From assembly GCA_002454165.1 (NCBI GenBank), contig DKIG01000055.1:1-31997 (forward strand): a stretch of DNA of 31,997 bases, given 5' to 3'. Of the stretch, positions 17,405 to 26,110 are shown piece after piece (the stretch's first letter is position 1; every line of letters starts with the position of its first letter). The notes beneath the pieces are model-generated. The model made no database searches, was not told the origin of the DNA, and saw nothing but the letters and a program-made list of their open reading frames with translations. Source of the DNA: Gammaproteobacteria bacterium UBA6724. GTDB taxonomy: Bacteria; Pseudomonadota; Gammaproteobacteria; Pseudomonadales; Azotimanducaceae. The position numbers and the translations under genes are program-made.

Positions 17405-18106
17405 TCACTGGTCCCCGATGATGAAGTCTTTGATCTGATTCGCCAACTGCTTACAGGTGACATTCCCCGGTCTCGCCAGGATGGGAATCGGGATGACTAA
17501 TCCTGCCAAATAGGAAGTTCCTGTCGCCTCGGCGCTGATCTGACCAGTTTCCGTCATCGTCTGTATGTCCCAAATAGAAGCCTCGTAGGAAGCATCTTCC
17601 TCCCAGTAACTCACTCCCAGACAACCAGCGCCAAAGGTTGAAATCGTACAACTCATTGAACCACCACTCTTGATAGTGATTGTGTCTCCGTCAATCCAGG
17701 CAAGATACCTGATCTTGGCTTCCTCAATTCTCTCCTTGACCCCGGGTTGCGCAAATATCTGACCGAGTTCAGCAACAGATGAGGGAGCAGTCCTAGGCTC
17801 AAACCAAGGATACATGCGATCCTGAAACTCAGCCTGGGTAATCAGACGAATGGGGTTGGGTTCCTGACTCATGACATCGGCAACGCAGTCGGTAAAACTC
17901 GCTTCCGTTTGTTTGTCGTTGTAACTCGCGCGCCCCAGCAGGACTGCAACTTCATCAGGCGAGATGCCCGTGTCTGCATGCCTGGTCTGCTCAATCCTTG
18001 ACGACACGCAACCAGACAAAAGCGTAAACAAACTCGTCCACAAAAGCATGGCAAGCATCAGCGAGCATCTGGCATTAGAAATGTTTTGCACCATAATTTT
18101 ACTCAT
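17405..18106 (-). CDS. Putative lipoprotein of unknown function
   Basis: A 233-residue protein with a lipoprotein signal: a hydrophobic stretch (SLMLAMLLWTSLFTLLSG) ends at the lipobox Cys, C33, followed by VSS, so sorting to the outer membrane is likely. The mature part contains the phrase LITQAEFQDRMYPWFEP and a later YLAWIDGDT strand. I have seen such features in uncharacterised proteobacterial lipoproteins, but I cannot name the function. Internal cysteines (ADCVADV, SCTISTFGAGC) could form disulfides. The start overlaps the end of the upstream lipoprotein gene by 8 nt. An alternative ATG at 18094, with GGATGAG just upstream, is also possible. It lies on the opposite strand within the envelope gene cluster. 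Confidence 0.78.
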   Translation of the reverse strand: MSKIMVQNISNARCSLMLAMLLWTSLFTLLSGCVSSRIEQTRHADTGISPDEVAVLLGRASYNDKQTEASFTDCVADVMSQEPNPIRLITQAEFQDRMYPWFEPRTAPSSVAELGQIFAQPGVKERIEEAKIRYLAWIDGDTITIKSGGSMSCTISTFGAGCLGVSYWEEDASYEASIWDIQTMTETGQISAEATGTSYLAGLVIPIPILARPGNVTCKQLANQIKDFIIGDQ

Positions 18107-18719
18107 CCCGGTTGTTCAACCAGACCTGGACTCCTGGCTGGTCCGCCAATCCAATTGCCAGGCGCGCCCCACCGTCGCGGATAGCAAGCGCCGTTGCTTT
18201 ACTCAGGGCGTCATCTGCGGCAAAGACCCCGCCCTCGCTTTTACCATAGCCGACGATATTCCACTCCCCCGTTTTTTCGCCCAGGCTGTTGTACATAACA
18301 ATCTGATATTCAATGGACACGGAATAAAATTTCAACCCCGATATCTCCGGCACCAAGAAACCAAATTTCACAATCTCTGGCACCAGAATGCCATCAAGAC
18401 GCTGCATCTCATCAGCCGTCAGGCTTGGCTCAGCGACCTCTTCCACTTGAGTAAACATTGCCTGTATCAGGTTACGAAAGAAAGCAAGATTCTGGGCACC
18501 AAGATTGATGTCCCAGGTGCCGGCGCCTTTGATGACCTCTTTGTATTGATAGTTTTTGAATGCCTCAGGATAGTGCACAGCAACCCGCGCTGGAATCTTG
18601 TGCACCAGAGGCGTTGGCACCCTACCCTTCACCACCACGCTGGTAGTACAGCCCGGCAGCAGCGCCAAGACAATCATTGACAGCAGCATCACTATCAACA
18701 CTCTCGGTTGTGCTACCAA
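18099..18719 (-). CDS. Putative lipoprotein of unknown function, TTG start
   Basis: I assign a TTG start at 18719, because a perfect AGGAGG lies at 18726-18731, 6 nt upstream. From there the protein reads MVAQPRVLIVMLLSMIVLAL followed by LPGC, an ideal lipoprotein signal with C24 as the lipidated residue. Starts farther upstream (GTG 18794, ATG 18785) would insert an odd Asn/Cys-rich segment encoded by a 12-nt repeat. The 206-residue product has an alternating strand/helix mature domain (FYSVSIEYQIVMYNSLGEK, GEWNIVGYGKSEGG), as in lipoproteins that assemble with envelope transporters, but no named family is recognised. It overlaps the next lipoprotein gene by 8 nt, so the two are coupled. It is transcribed away from the Ser/Pro-rich lipoprotein. 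Confidence 0.78.
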   Translation of the reverse strand: MVAQPRVLIVMLLSMIVLALLPGCTTSVVVKGRVPTPLVHKIPARVAVHYPEAFKNYQYKEVIKGAGTWDINLGAQNLAFFRNLIQAMFTQVEEVAEPSLTADEMQRLDGILVPEIVKFGFLVPEISGLKFYSVSIEYQIVMYNSLGEKTGEWNIVGYGKSEGGVFAADDALSKATALAIRDGGARLAIGLADQPGVQVWLNNRDE

Positions 18720-18737
18720 ATGCCACCTCCTGTCTCT

Positions 18738-18773
18738 ATTACAATCCACATTACAATTTACATTACAATCTGT
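18738..18773. repeat. 12-nt tandem repeat in the lipoprotein 5' leader
   Basis: Three 12-nt units beginning ATTACAAT (endings CCAC, TTAC, CTGT) lie directly upstream of the Shine-Dalgarno of the lipoprotein gene, in what would be its untranslated leader if TTG 18719 is the start. Confidence 0.75.
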
Positions 18774-18870
18774 GTTAAGAGCCATGTTTAGCACTGTATC
18801 AATTCGGTAACTAAGTTAGCATCTTTGTGCGCTACTGAGACCCTGTCAATCCCCGGAGATAATCGGGCGC

Positions 18871-18890
18871 AGAAATGATTGAACATTTCT
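18871..18890. promoter_or_regulatory. Inverted repeat, candidate operator
   Basis: AGAAATG and CATTTCT are perfect 7-nt inverted arms separated by ATTGAA. The centre-to-centre spacing of the arms (13 nt) suits a dimeric helix-turn-helix regulator. It lies in the divergent control region, about 110 bp before the Ser/Pro-rich lipoprotein start. Confidence 0.35.
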
Positions 18891-19002
18891 TTACCTGGAC
18901 GGGTCAAATAATCGGTGCGCGTTGGCGACTTTACGCCGCCAGTTCAGTTACACTTCATCATGCGGATTAAAAACTCCTCTCAGCCAGACGCAGGGTGCGT
19001 TA

Positions 19003-20442
19003 ATGCAGTCAACTAGTCCCACCTATCAAAAGATACTCACACTGCTATCTGCGGTAATAGTAGCCGTGGCTATATTGCTGATGCAATCCTGTTCATCACC
19101 AAAACCCGCCAGCCCACCACCAGTGACGAGTCCACCACCAGCAAGTAGCCCGCCGTCAAGCAAGCCCCCTGCGACGAGACCATCTTCAAGCAAACCATCT
19201 TCAAGCAAACCCTCTTCCAGCGGCTCGCCTTCAAGCAGTCCCTCTTCCAGCAAGCCCTCTTCAAGCAAACCCTCTTCCAGTGGCTCGCCTTCAAGAGGGC
19301 TGCCGCCGAGTAGCCCATCATCTGGCGAAACGTCTTCGGGGGGGCTACCTTCAAGCAGCCCGGCTTCAGACAGCGCAGCATCCAGTCGCACCGGAGCGGA
19401 CGCTGCCGCAGATAAAACCGCCTCGTCTTCTAAGAGGGCTCAGAAACAGCGCGAGGCAGCAAAATCTTTGAAAAAGGCAGGTCAACGGGTCGGCGAATCT
19501 GGCGCGGAACTTATCAAGAAGATGCCCAAAGAGATGGCTGAAGAAGAATGGGACCCCCTGCTACAAGACACTGATGACGGTGCCCAGACATCGGCCATTG
19601 CCGATAGCCAGGGAGGTGCCGACAGCCAGGGAAGTGCCGATAGCCAGGGAAGTGCCGATAGCCAGGGAGGTGCCGAGCAGCCAGGCATTCCTGAGGAGAT
19701 GAGCACCGCCCAGCAAGCCCTGGAAGAAGCCAGCATCGCATTACAAACAGCCGGCGGCAAACTAGAAAGCGCCGAGAGCGGAGAGGAACTTGCCGCCGCC
19801 GAAGCAGCTCTCGCCGAGGCACGCCTCAGGATACTGGTAGCGGGTCAGGATCTGCTGGAAGCCCGGGCAGTGCTGGCGGAGTCGCCTGATAACCCGGCGG
19901 CAGAAGACATTTTTCAGGAGGCAGAAACGGCTCTGCAAGAAGCCAATATCGCCATAGTGATTGCCACGGATTCCATATTTTCAGCAGGCATTGAGTTTCC
20001 CCAGATTGAAACCGGGGCAACAGACCAGGGCAGTGCCAATCGCCCGAAAAGCGACCTGGACAAAGAACTTGATGACTCCATTGTCATATTTGAGGGCAAA
20101 ATCCTTGCTGCCCGGCAGGCAGTACTTGATACCGCGCCAGCACCGAAGGCCGCCATCAATGTCCCTGGCGTCGCGATACTTGGTAGAAGCGAGAACAGCG
20201 ATGGCGAAACGCCAAGAGATACGGGAATCGTGCTGACACAAGACGGCAAAATGCTGGATGACACCAGACTGAAGCGGTCAGAAGATATCGTCGGCGCACT
20301 GTCTATACCGGAGGATATTCCCAGCCCCCAAGGAGATGACATTGTTGCCAAGCAGTTGCGGGAAGCGGCGATAGCAGAAACCGATCCGGCGCTCAGAAAA
20401 AAACTCTGGGACGAATATAAAAAATACAAAAAGAATCTGTAA
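19003..20442 (+). CDS. Ser/Pro-rich repeat lipoprotein of the envelope cluster
   Basis: A 479-residue lipoprotein. From ATG 19003 the signal reads ILTLLSAVIVAVAILLMQSC, with C30 as the lipidation site. Residues 31-130 are a Ser/Pro/Lys low-complexity linker of SSSKP and SSSGSP units, likely an extended stalk. About residues 200-225 are four DSQG(G/S)A repeats. Between 230 and 350 lie two Ala/Glu-rich helical stretches (QQALEEASIALQTAGGKLES, ARLRILVAGQDLLEARAVLA), probably a helical hairpin. The C-terminus ends in a charged helix (QLREAAIAETDPALRKKLW). An upstream frame to 18922 adds no signal-like sequence. It heads the plus-strand series that leads to the TolQ-like and VWA genes, and could bridge outer membrane and periplasm. 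Function unknown. Confidence 0.8.
   Translation: MQSTSPTYQKILTLLSAVIVAVAILLMQSCSSPKPASPPPVTSPPPASSPPSSKPPATRPSSSKPSSSKPSSSGSPSSSPSSSKPSSSKPSSSGSPSRGLPPSSPSSGETSSGGLPSSSPASDSAASSRTGADAAADKTASSSKRAQKQREAAKSLKKAGQRVGESGAELIKKMPKEMAEEEWDPLLQDTDDGAQTSAIADSQGGADSQGSADSQGSADSQGGAEQPGIPEEMSTAQQALEEASIALQTAGGKLESAESGEELAAAEAALAEARLRILVAGQDLLEARAVLAESPDNPAAEDIFQEAETALQEANIAIVIATDSIFSAGIEFPQIETGATDQGSANRPKSDLDKELDDSIVIFEGKILAARQAVLDTAPAPKAAINVPGVAILGRSENSDGETPRDTGIVLTQDGKMLDDTRLKRSEDIVGALSIPEDIPSPQGDDIVAKQLREAAIAETDPALRKKLWDEYKKYKKNL
19186..19299 (+). repeat. Degenerate Ser/Pro/Lys repeat coding region
   Basis: Repeated 12- to 15-nt blocks such as TCTTCAAGCAAACCC and TCTTCCAGCGGCTCG alternate through this part and encode SSSKP and SSSGSP units. 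The synonymous changes between units show that the array is not freshly expanded. Confidence 0.8.
19603..19674 (+). repeat. 18-nt in-frame tandem repeat (DSQGxA units)
   Basis: Four 18-nt units, consensus GATAGCCAGGGAAGTGCC, differing at two positions, encode DSQGGA or DSQGSA. They lie between the stalk and the helical part of the lipoprotein. Confidence 0.9.
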
Positions 20443-20477
20443 GGCTCATCAATAAAGAAACAGAAAGGAGGCACCCG

Positions 20478-21674
20478 GTGCCCAGCAGCAGAAAATTATC
20501 AACCTTCGTAACGATGCTAGCCTTGGCGTCCAACCTCCTGGTCATCGGCTGTTCCAGTACCCTAGTGGTGACAGCCAATTCCAAGCCAGCCATTCAGGCG
20601 GGTGAATCCATCCCGCCAGAGCAACTGCTGGACATCGGCATTATGCCCGTGAACCCAGGGATTCCGAAAAGCCTGAAGGAGCAAGAAAAGAATCTGATTA
20701 TCCCCGATGTCCGGCGCGGCGAATCAAGTTACATCGCCTATCATCTGAAAAATACCCTGGAGTTGACCGGTAACTGGGGCGCCGTCCGGGTAACACCTGC
20801 GGCATCCAATGCAGTTGATATTCAGATTAGTGGCAGGATTTTACTCTCCGATGGTGAAAGTCTGAAGGTACAGGTGAAAGCCGTTGATGCCTCAGGCAGA
20901 GTTTGGTTTGACAAAGCCTTCACCGATGCGGCAAGCAAATTCTCCTACGAAACCCCCGTTGAGGATCCATTTCAGGATTTATACAACGATATCGCCAACG
21001 CGCTCCTTAAAGCCCGCCAGAGGCTGAGCGGAGGAAAAATCAGAGAGGTCAAGCAGGTAGCAGATTTGAAATTCGCCCGAGACCTGGCACCGGGTGCTTT
21101 TGACGACTATCTGAAGACCTCAACTTCGGGCAGGACCAGGGTCGTCAGGCTACCGGCTGAATCGGACGCCATCATGGCGCGGGTAACAAGAATCAAGGAG
21201 CAGGAATATCTCTTCGTTGATACCCTGGACGATCATTACAGCCGTTTTTACAGGGATATGAAGCCCTCCTATGACGAATGGCGACACGCTACCTACGATG
21301 AGGCAATCCGGTTGCGTGAAGTCAAACGGCAAGCAAGAAATCGATTGATTGGCGGTGCCCTGTTAGTTATCGGCGGTATTGTAGCAAGCAGTAAAAGCTC
21401 TAGTTCGGCGGTTGATACAGCCGCCGCTGGTGCCGTAGTTGGCGGCATTGGTGTTATCCGTAGCGGTCTGGAACGGCGGAAGGAAGCAGAAATCCACGCC
21501 GAGGCATTGAAGGAACTCAGTCATTCTCTCGGTGCCGAGGTTACTCCCTATGTTCTTGATATTGAAGGGAAAACCATTGAGTTGACCGGAACAGCCAGGG
21601 AGCAATATGCCCAGTGGCGGCAATTATTGAAAGACATCTATGTTCAGGAAACCAGCCCGCCGGCGGAACAATAA
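20478..21674 (+). CDS. Lipoprotein of the envelope cluster with Gly-rich hydrophobic segment
   Basis: The start is GTG 20478, with a perfect AAAGGAGG 6 nt upstream. The 398-residue product has a lipoprotein signal ending LVIGC (C25). The mature domain to about residue 180 alternates strands and helices. It includes LLDIGIMPVNPG, a stretch ending NWGAVRVTP, and DIQISGRILLSDGESLKVQV, a pattern I associate with uncharacterised proteobacterial lipoproteins. Residues around 290-330 form a Gly/Ala-rich hydrophobic segment (GGALLVIGGIVASS ... AAGAVVGGIGVI) resembling glycine-zipper membrane segments, so it may insert into a membrane. It is followed by a charged helix. It lies 35 bp after the Ser/Pro-rich lipoprotein and 69 bp before the pseudokinase gene, so one transcript is likely. 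Function unknown. Confidence 0.82.
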   Translation: MPSSRKLSTFVTMLALASNLLVIGCSSTLVVTANSKPAIQAGESIPPEQLLDIGIMPVNPGIPKSLKEQEKNLIIPDVRRGESSYIAYHLKNTLELTGNWGAVRVTPAASNAVDIQISGRILLSDGESLKVQVKAVDASGRVWFDKAFTDAASKFSYETPVEDPFQDLYNDIANALLKARQRLSGGKIREVKQVADLKFARDLAPGAFDDYLKTSTSGRTRVVRLPAESDAIMARVTRIKEQEYLFVDTLDDHYSRFYRDMKPSYDEWRHATYDEAIRLREVKRQARNRLIGGALLVIGGIVASSKSSSSAVDTAAAGAVVGGIGVIRSGLERRKEAEIHAEALKELSHSLGAEVTPYVLDIEGKTIELTGTAREQYAQWRQLLKDIYVQETSPPAEQ

Positions 21675-21743
21675 GCGGCACACATTGCCCGCACATATAA
21701 CGAGCCAGGACCGGGACAAGAAGCATTCATCGGATAGACCACC

Positions 21744-24029
21744 ATGACAACGCGCTTGGTTGAGGGCCAGTCCTTCCCGCCGCATTTCACACTTATCAAC
21801 AAGGTTGGTCAGCCAGGCAAGGTTGAGTCCTGGCTGGCGAGCAATGATCTCACGCATGAAAAGGTGCTCCTGAACATATTGACCGGGCAGATTGATGCGG
21901 CAGCCTGGTTGGCTATGATTGTAGCCCAAGGCAGGCAGAAGGGGTTGATTCATCAAAACATCAGCCGCGTCCTGGAATATGATGCAACCGATGGCATGCA
22001 TTATTGGTCGGAACGGTATGTTGAGGGCGGCGAGCATTTTTCACCCCAGAACCAGTCCGCATCCCGCATCTGGCAACTGCTGGATGCTTTGCTGACCGCC
22101 ATCCGATACGCCCACCAACTAGGCATTGCCCATGGTCGCCTTCATCCCGGTAACCTCATCCTGACGCCATCCGGGACTATTCACATCACTGGCTGGGGCA
22201 TACCCGCCGCCCTTTACGACGACCTGGAATATCATGCCTGGCTGAGCCCAGAAGCAAAGAATGACCAGGCACCCGACTTCTCGGATGATTACTATTCTCT
22301 GGGTTGCCTGATATTTCACAGCCTGACCGGCAAGCAATGGCAGCCCGATCTGGCACTGGATAGACCCCTACCTCCGGAAATCGCTCCCCTCCTCAGCAAA
22401 ATGTTGCAAGCATCTCCCTATGAAAGGTCTGTTGACCTGCACAGTCTTCAGGCAGCCCTGGCAACGCATTTTGACCAGGGTGATGGCGGTATTCAGTCCA
22501 TTGCTTTTAAGCGGGGGGAGGAGCGGGGGGAGGCTTCCAGGGACCAGGCAAGCGCAGAGCAGACAGGCGCAAGACAGGCGCCAGTTCTCATCCGGGGACA
22601 AGGCCGGATATCAACCACCCGTGTATTAACGGCACTGGCCGCCCTGGTTGCCATCGCATTGCTCTTGTTCTTCTTGCCGTCAGGCACCATTACCCCAGTT
22701 GACGAAGATAGCCCTGGGTTTGGTGCTACATTGAATAGCCCCGAACACCAAGCATCACCACAGAGCAATACCGCACCCGTCATAGCACCGCATGAGCAGG
22801 CACGGCTGGCGTATTTGAAAGAACAGGCTCAGGAGGTGACACAGACGCTACTACGACGCCAGATACAGCTTGAAGACCTGGGCGTCAGCCTCTGGGCAGG
22901 AGAAGAATTTGCTGCACTGAGTAAGGCAACAGAAGACGCCGAAGAGCAGTATAGAAATAAAAACTTTGCGGCGGCTCTGGCTGGCTATCAGCAGGTCATC
23001 ATCGCTCTCGCCGCTCTCTTGGAGAAGGCACCCTCAGTGCTCGCAGAACAAATAAAGATTGGCGATACCGCCCTGGATGCAGGCGAGCATCAAGCGGCGC
23101 TGAGCGCCTTTACCATCGCCAGCGCCATAGATGGAGACGATAAAAACATCAGCGCGAAACTGCTACGCGCCGATAATCTTGAGCAGGTGCTTGCCTTCAT
23201 CCAGCAGGGAGAATCGCTAGAGCGGAACGGGCAACTTCAATCTGCCCTTGCCGCCTATGAGGAAGCGAACTCCCTGGATGGGACTCTGGGCAAGTCGGCA
23301 ATCAAACGCGTTCGTGGGCGCATCCGGCAACAGGACTTCAGCGATGCCATGTCCCGCGCCTTCGGTGCGTTTGCCGAACGAAACTATACCGCTGCGCGAC
23401 GCCATTTCATCCGCGCCCAAAAGATTCTGCCTGACTCTGCCGAGCCTGCCGATGGCTTGCTTCAGGTTCAACAGGCAGGGAACAGAGACAGAATCAACGA
23501 GCATCGCCAACAGGCAGAGGAGTTTCTAGCAAGTTGGCATTGGCAATCAGCCATCACAGAGTACGAAGCAGCACTGACAATAGACCCGACCCTGGTCTTC
23601 GCTAGTCGCGGTATCACCCGAGCAAGCGCCCTCATTGCACTTGAAGCAAGCCTGGAAGGCTACCTGTCCAACCCCGGCCTGATGCAGGAAGACAAGGCAC
23701 TTGGCAAGGCAAGAGAAACTCTAGTTGCCGCATCGCGCACCGAGCCCAAACCAGATAAATGGTTATCCTACATAGACACCCTGGCGCGGCTGATATCCAA
23801 CGCCAGGATTCCTATACCAGTGACTTTTATATCGGACAATAAAACAGCCATCACGGTTTATAAGGTCGGCAGATTTGGCTTACTGACTTCCAAGCAATTG
23901 GCTCTCATCCCAGGCGACTACACTGTTGTAGGGAAACGACCCGGTTACCGAGATGTCAGGCATAATTTCACGCTCAGATCCGGGCAAGCATCAGCACCTA
24001 TTGAGATCATCTGTAGCGAGAAGATATGA
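21744..24029 (+). CDS. Membrane-anchored pseudokinase with TPR-like and PEGA-like periplasmic part
   Basis: A 761-residue protein. Residues 15-245 have a Ser/Thr kinase fold: an APE-like SPE (168-170), DDYYSLGCLIFHSLTG (181-196) for subdomain IX, and the HxxLxPxN frame HGRLHPGNL (130-138). The catalytic residues are lost. The loop Asp is R132, its Lys partner is H134, the DFG Asp is G150 (GWG), and the beta-3 Lys is N44 in VLLNIL. It is therefore predicted to be a pseudokinase. A transmembrane helix follows at about 294-313. The part beyond, probably periplasmic, has coiled-coil and TPR-like repeats, with AALAGYQQVI and SALAAYEEAN repeating EAL-type helices. It ends in a PEGA-like sandwich (PGDYTVVGKRPGYRDV). 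It overlaps the next gene by ATGA. It probably senses or scaffolds across the inner membrane. Confidence 0.85.
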   Translation: MTTRLVEGQSFPPHFTLINKVGQPGKVESWLASNDLTHEKVLLNILTGQIDAAAWLAMIVAQGRQKGLIHQNISRVLEYDATDGMHYWSERYVEGGEHFSPQNQSASRIWQLLDALLTAIRYAHQLGIAHGRLHPGNLILTPSGTIHITGWGIPAALYDDLEYHAWLSPEAKNDQAPDFSDDYYSLGCLIFHSLTGKQWQPDLALDRPLPPEIAPLLSKMLQASPYERSVDLHSLQAALATHFDQGDGGIQSIAFKRGEERGEASRDQASAEQTGARQAPVLIRGQGRISTTRVLTALAALVAIALLLFFLPSGTITPVDEDSPGFGATLNSPEHQASPQSNTAPVIAPHEQARLAYLKEQAQEVTQTLLRRQIQLEDLGVSLWAGEEFAALSKATEDAEEQYRNKNFAAALAGYQQVIIALAALLEKAPSVLAEQIKIGDTALDAGEHQAALSAFTIASAIDGDDKNISAKLLRADNLEQVLAFIQQGESLERNGQLQSALAAYEEANSLDGTLGKSAIKRVRGRIRQQDFSDAMSRAFGAFAERNYTAARRHFIRAQKILPDSAEPADGLLQVQQAGNRDRINEHRQQAEEFLASWHWQSAITEYEAALTIDPTLVFASRGITRASALIALEASLEGYLSNPGLMQEDKALGKARETLVAASRTEPKPDKWLSYIDTLARLISNARIPIPVTFISDNKTAITVYKVGRFGLLTSKQLALIPGDYTVVGKRPGYRDVRHNFTLRSGQASAPIEIICSEKI

Positions 24030-26110
24030 CCGACCGACGCCTAGAAGAACTAGAAGAGTCAGGACAACCGGGTAACACTAAGCTCAGCCCGACCGAGTTC
24101 AAACGGGCTGAGGCGCCAGATAAAAAACCTCTGGTGACTATCAGCCCGGTGATGTTGGCACTGCTGGCACTGTTTATAGTCCTGGCGGGGGTCGCTCTGT
24201 TTATGTTTAACGCCAGGTCAGTCAAGTTCAACACCTATCCGGAATCTGCTGACATCAGCATCACTAGCGGCTTCCCGGTCTATCCACTGGGTGGCAGGTA
24301 TCTCATGCTTGCCGGGGAATATACTATCCTCGCCGCCCATCCTGGCTATGCTGAGCTTACCGATTCAATCAGGGTAAGTGAGGCACCAGAGCAGACCTTT
24401 GATTTCAGTCTGACCCGGCTACCCGGCATGCTGAACCTGACCTCGGCACCCGTTGCAGGCGCCGAGGTCTATATTGACCAGACACCTGTCGGGGTAACAC
24501 CCCTCAGCCTTGATGCGGTAGCCGCCGGGCATCACAGCTTGTCCATTAAACATCCCCGCTATCTGCCCTACCAGACCGATATAGATATTGAAGGCATGAG
24601 AGTGCAGCAGGAAGTCGCAGTCACTCTCTCACCCGCCTGGGCAAGGGTGACCGTCCATTCCATTCCAACGGGTGCCATCCTGCTGATTGACGGTACCGAG
24701 ACTGAGGTCACCCCCGCTATCCTTGAACTATTAAAAGGCAAGCATGACCTGGTGCTGAAAAAGGCGGGTTATATGACCTGGCACACTGAGCTCAGCATCG
24801 TGCCTCAGAAAGATATCCGCCTCCCTGATGTCCTACTGATCAAAACCGAGGGTCAGCTCAGTCTCAGCACAGAACCCGAGGGCGCAAACATCACCATCTC
24901 AGGCAAGTACTATGGTCAAACGCCCCTTGCTATCTCCCTGCCCCCCAGGGCTGACTATGAACTAGTGGCGACCAAAGCGGGGTACCAGCAGGTCCGCCAC
25001 CAATTGAAGATAGAGTCGGAACAGGAGCAACAGCTCCACCTCAGCCTGGAAGCCAATGTCGGCATGCTCTATCTCAAGGTCAGCCCTCCTGGCGGCACTC
25101 TCTTCGTCAACGGAAAAAAGCAAGGCATGGCGAATCAAACCCTGGAACTACCGGCAAGACGGCACCAATTACGCGTTGAACTTCCCGGATTTGTCCCCTG
25201 GGAAACAGCAGTCACACTGCAACCCGGGCTAGCACAGGAGTTGAATGTCCTGCTACAAACCGAAGCAGAAGCCAAAATAGCCGCCATCCCGCAACAACTC
25301 AGTAGCTTTCTGGGAGACAAGCTCAGGTTCATTCTTCCGGGCAAGATGAAAATGGGCGCGGATAGACGAGAACCTGGGCGCCGCTCCAACGAAATAGAGA
25401 AGGATATCCTCCTCACCCGCGCCTACTATCTCGGGGAAACAGAAATCAGCAATAAAAGTTTCAGAGCCTTTGATGCGGGACATGATTCCGGCAAATTAAG
25501 CCGTGCTCTGTTGAATGAAGATGACCGGCCAGCGGTCAATGTTTCCTGGGACCAGGCGGCACAATTCTGCAACTGGCTCAGCAAGAAAGACGGACTCCGT
25601 CCTGCCTATGAGCAGAAAAATGGACGCTGGCAACTCAGGCAACCCACAACTACCGGTTATCGGCTGCCCACAGAATCAGAATGGTCCTGGGCTGCGCGTT
25701 ATGCGACGGGTGGTCCTCCGACCAGATTTCCCTGGGGGCATGCCATGCCACCTTCGGCTGGTAGCGGTAATTTTGCTGATAAGTCCGCCGCTAATATGGT
25801 GTCCCAGCATATCGTCAACTACAATGATAACTATCGTGGCCCCGCGCCCTCTGGGACCTTTGCCGCCAACGCCCTGGGGATTTTTGATCTTGCTGGCAAT
25901 GTTTCAGAATGGGTGCATGATTATTATTCCGTAGAGATTTACCGAAAAACTCTGTCTGACCCGGTGGGTCCAGCCCGGGGCGACTATCATGTCATCAGAG
26001 GTTCAAACTATACTCAGGGGCGCTTCAGTGAATTGCGCTGGACCTTCCGCGACTACGGTGCAGAGCCCAGACCTGATGTGGGTTTTAGAATAGCGAGGTA
26101 TGCTGAATGA
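24026..26110 (+). CDS. Membrane protein with five PEGA-type repeats and a SUMF1/FGE-like domain
   Basis: A 694-residue protein with a short charged cytoplasmic N-terminus and one transmembrane helix at about 41-62. Four to five PEGA beta-sandwich repeats follow at roughly 65-130, 134-201, 205-270, 276-340 and 345-410, each with a PxGAxxxIDG-type strand and a KxGY turn. Residues 437-692 are a SUMF1 (formylglycine-generating enzyme) domain with RPAVNVSWDQAAQFCNWLS, YRLPTESEWSWAARYA and GIFDLAGNVSEWVHD. The cysteine pair that binds copper in true FGE is absent: the matching segment reads RGSNYTQGRFSELRW, and C515 is the only Cys of the domain. It is thus likely a binding or scaffold module, as in the T6SS regulator TagR. 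Start and stop overlap both neighbours by 4 nt, so it is translationally coupled on both sides. Confidence 0.9.
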   Translation: MTDRRLEELEESGQPGNTKLSPTEFKRAEAPDKKPLVTISPVMLALLALFIVLAGVALFMFNARSVKFNTYPESADISITSGFPVYPLGGRYLMLAGEYTILAAHPGYAELTDSIRVSEAPEQTFDFSLTRLPGMLNLTSAPVAGAEVYIDQTPVGVTPLSLDAVAAGHHSLSIKHPRYLPYQTDIDIEGMRVQQEVAVTLSPAWARVTVHSIPTGAILLIDGTETEVTPAILELLKGKHDLVLKKAGYMTWHTELSIVPQKDIRLPDVLLIKTEGQLSLSTEPEGANITISGKYYGQTPLAISLPPRADYELVATKAGYQQVRHQLKIESEQEQQLHLSLEANVGMLYLKVSPPGGTLFVNGKKQGMANQTLELPARRHQLRVELPGFVPWETAVTLQPGLAQELNVLLQTEAEAKIAAIPQQLSSFLGDKLRFILPGKMKMGADRREPGRRSNEIEKDILLTRAYYLGETEISNKSFRAFDAGHDSGKLSRALLNEDDRPAVNVSWDQAAQFCNWLSKKDGLRPAYEQKNGRWQLRQPTTTGYRLPTESEWSWAARYATGGPPTRFPWGHAMPPSAGSGNFADKSAANMVSQHIVNYNDNYRGPAPSGTFAANALGIFDLAGNVSEWVHDYYSVEIYRKTLSDPVGPARGDYHVIRGSNYTQGRFSELRWTFRDYGAEPRPDVGFRIARYAE

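Larger units (their letters stand above)
18720..19002. promoter_or_regulatory. Divergent control region of the envelope cluster
   Basis: This gap lies between the minus-strand lipoprotein pair and the start of the long plus-strand gene series. It is the natural place for the main promoters. It contains the 12-nt repeats at its left side, a small inverted repeat CCCG...CGGG at 18852-18867, and a better one at 18871-18890. I cannot define -35/-10 boxes with confidence. Confidence 0.45.

Noticed and set aside
19026..19391. Leu/Glu-rich repeat protein on the minus strand
   Set aside because: It is the mirror of the Ser/Pro repeat region of the lipoprotein and lacks a credible start or signal.
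25334..26101. Functional sulfatase-maturing FGE
   Set aside because: The copper-binding cysteine pair is missing and there is no sulfatase gene in the window.
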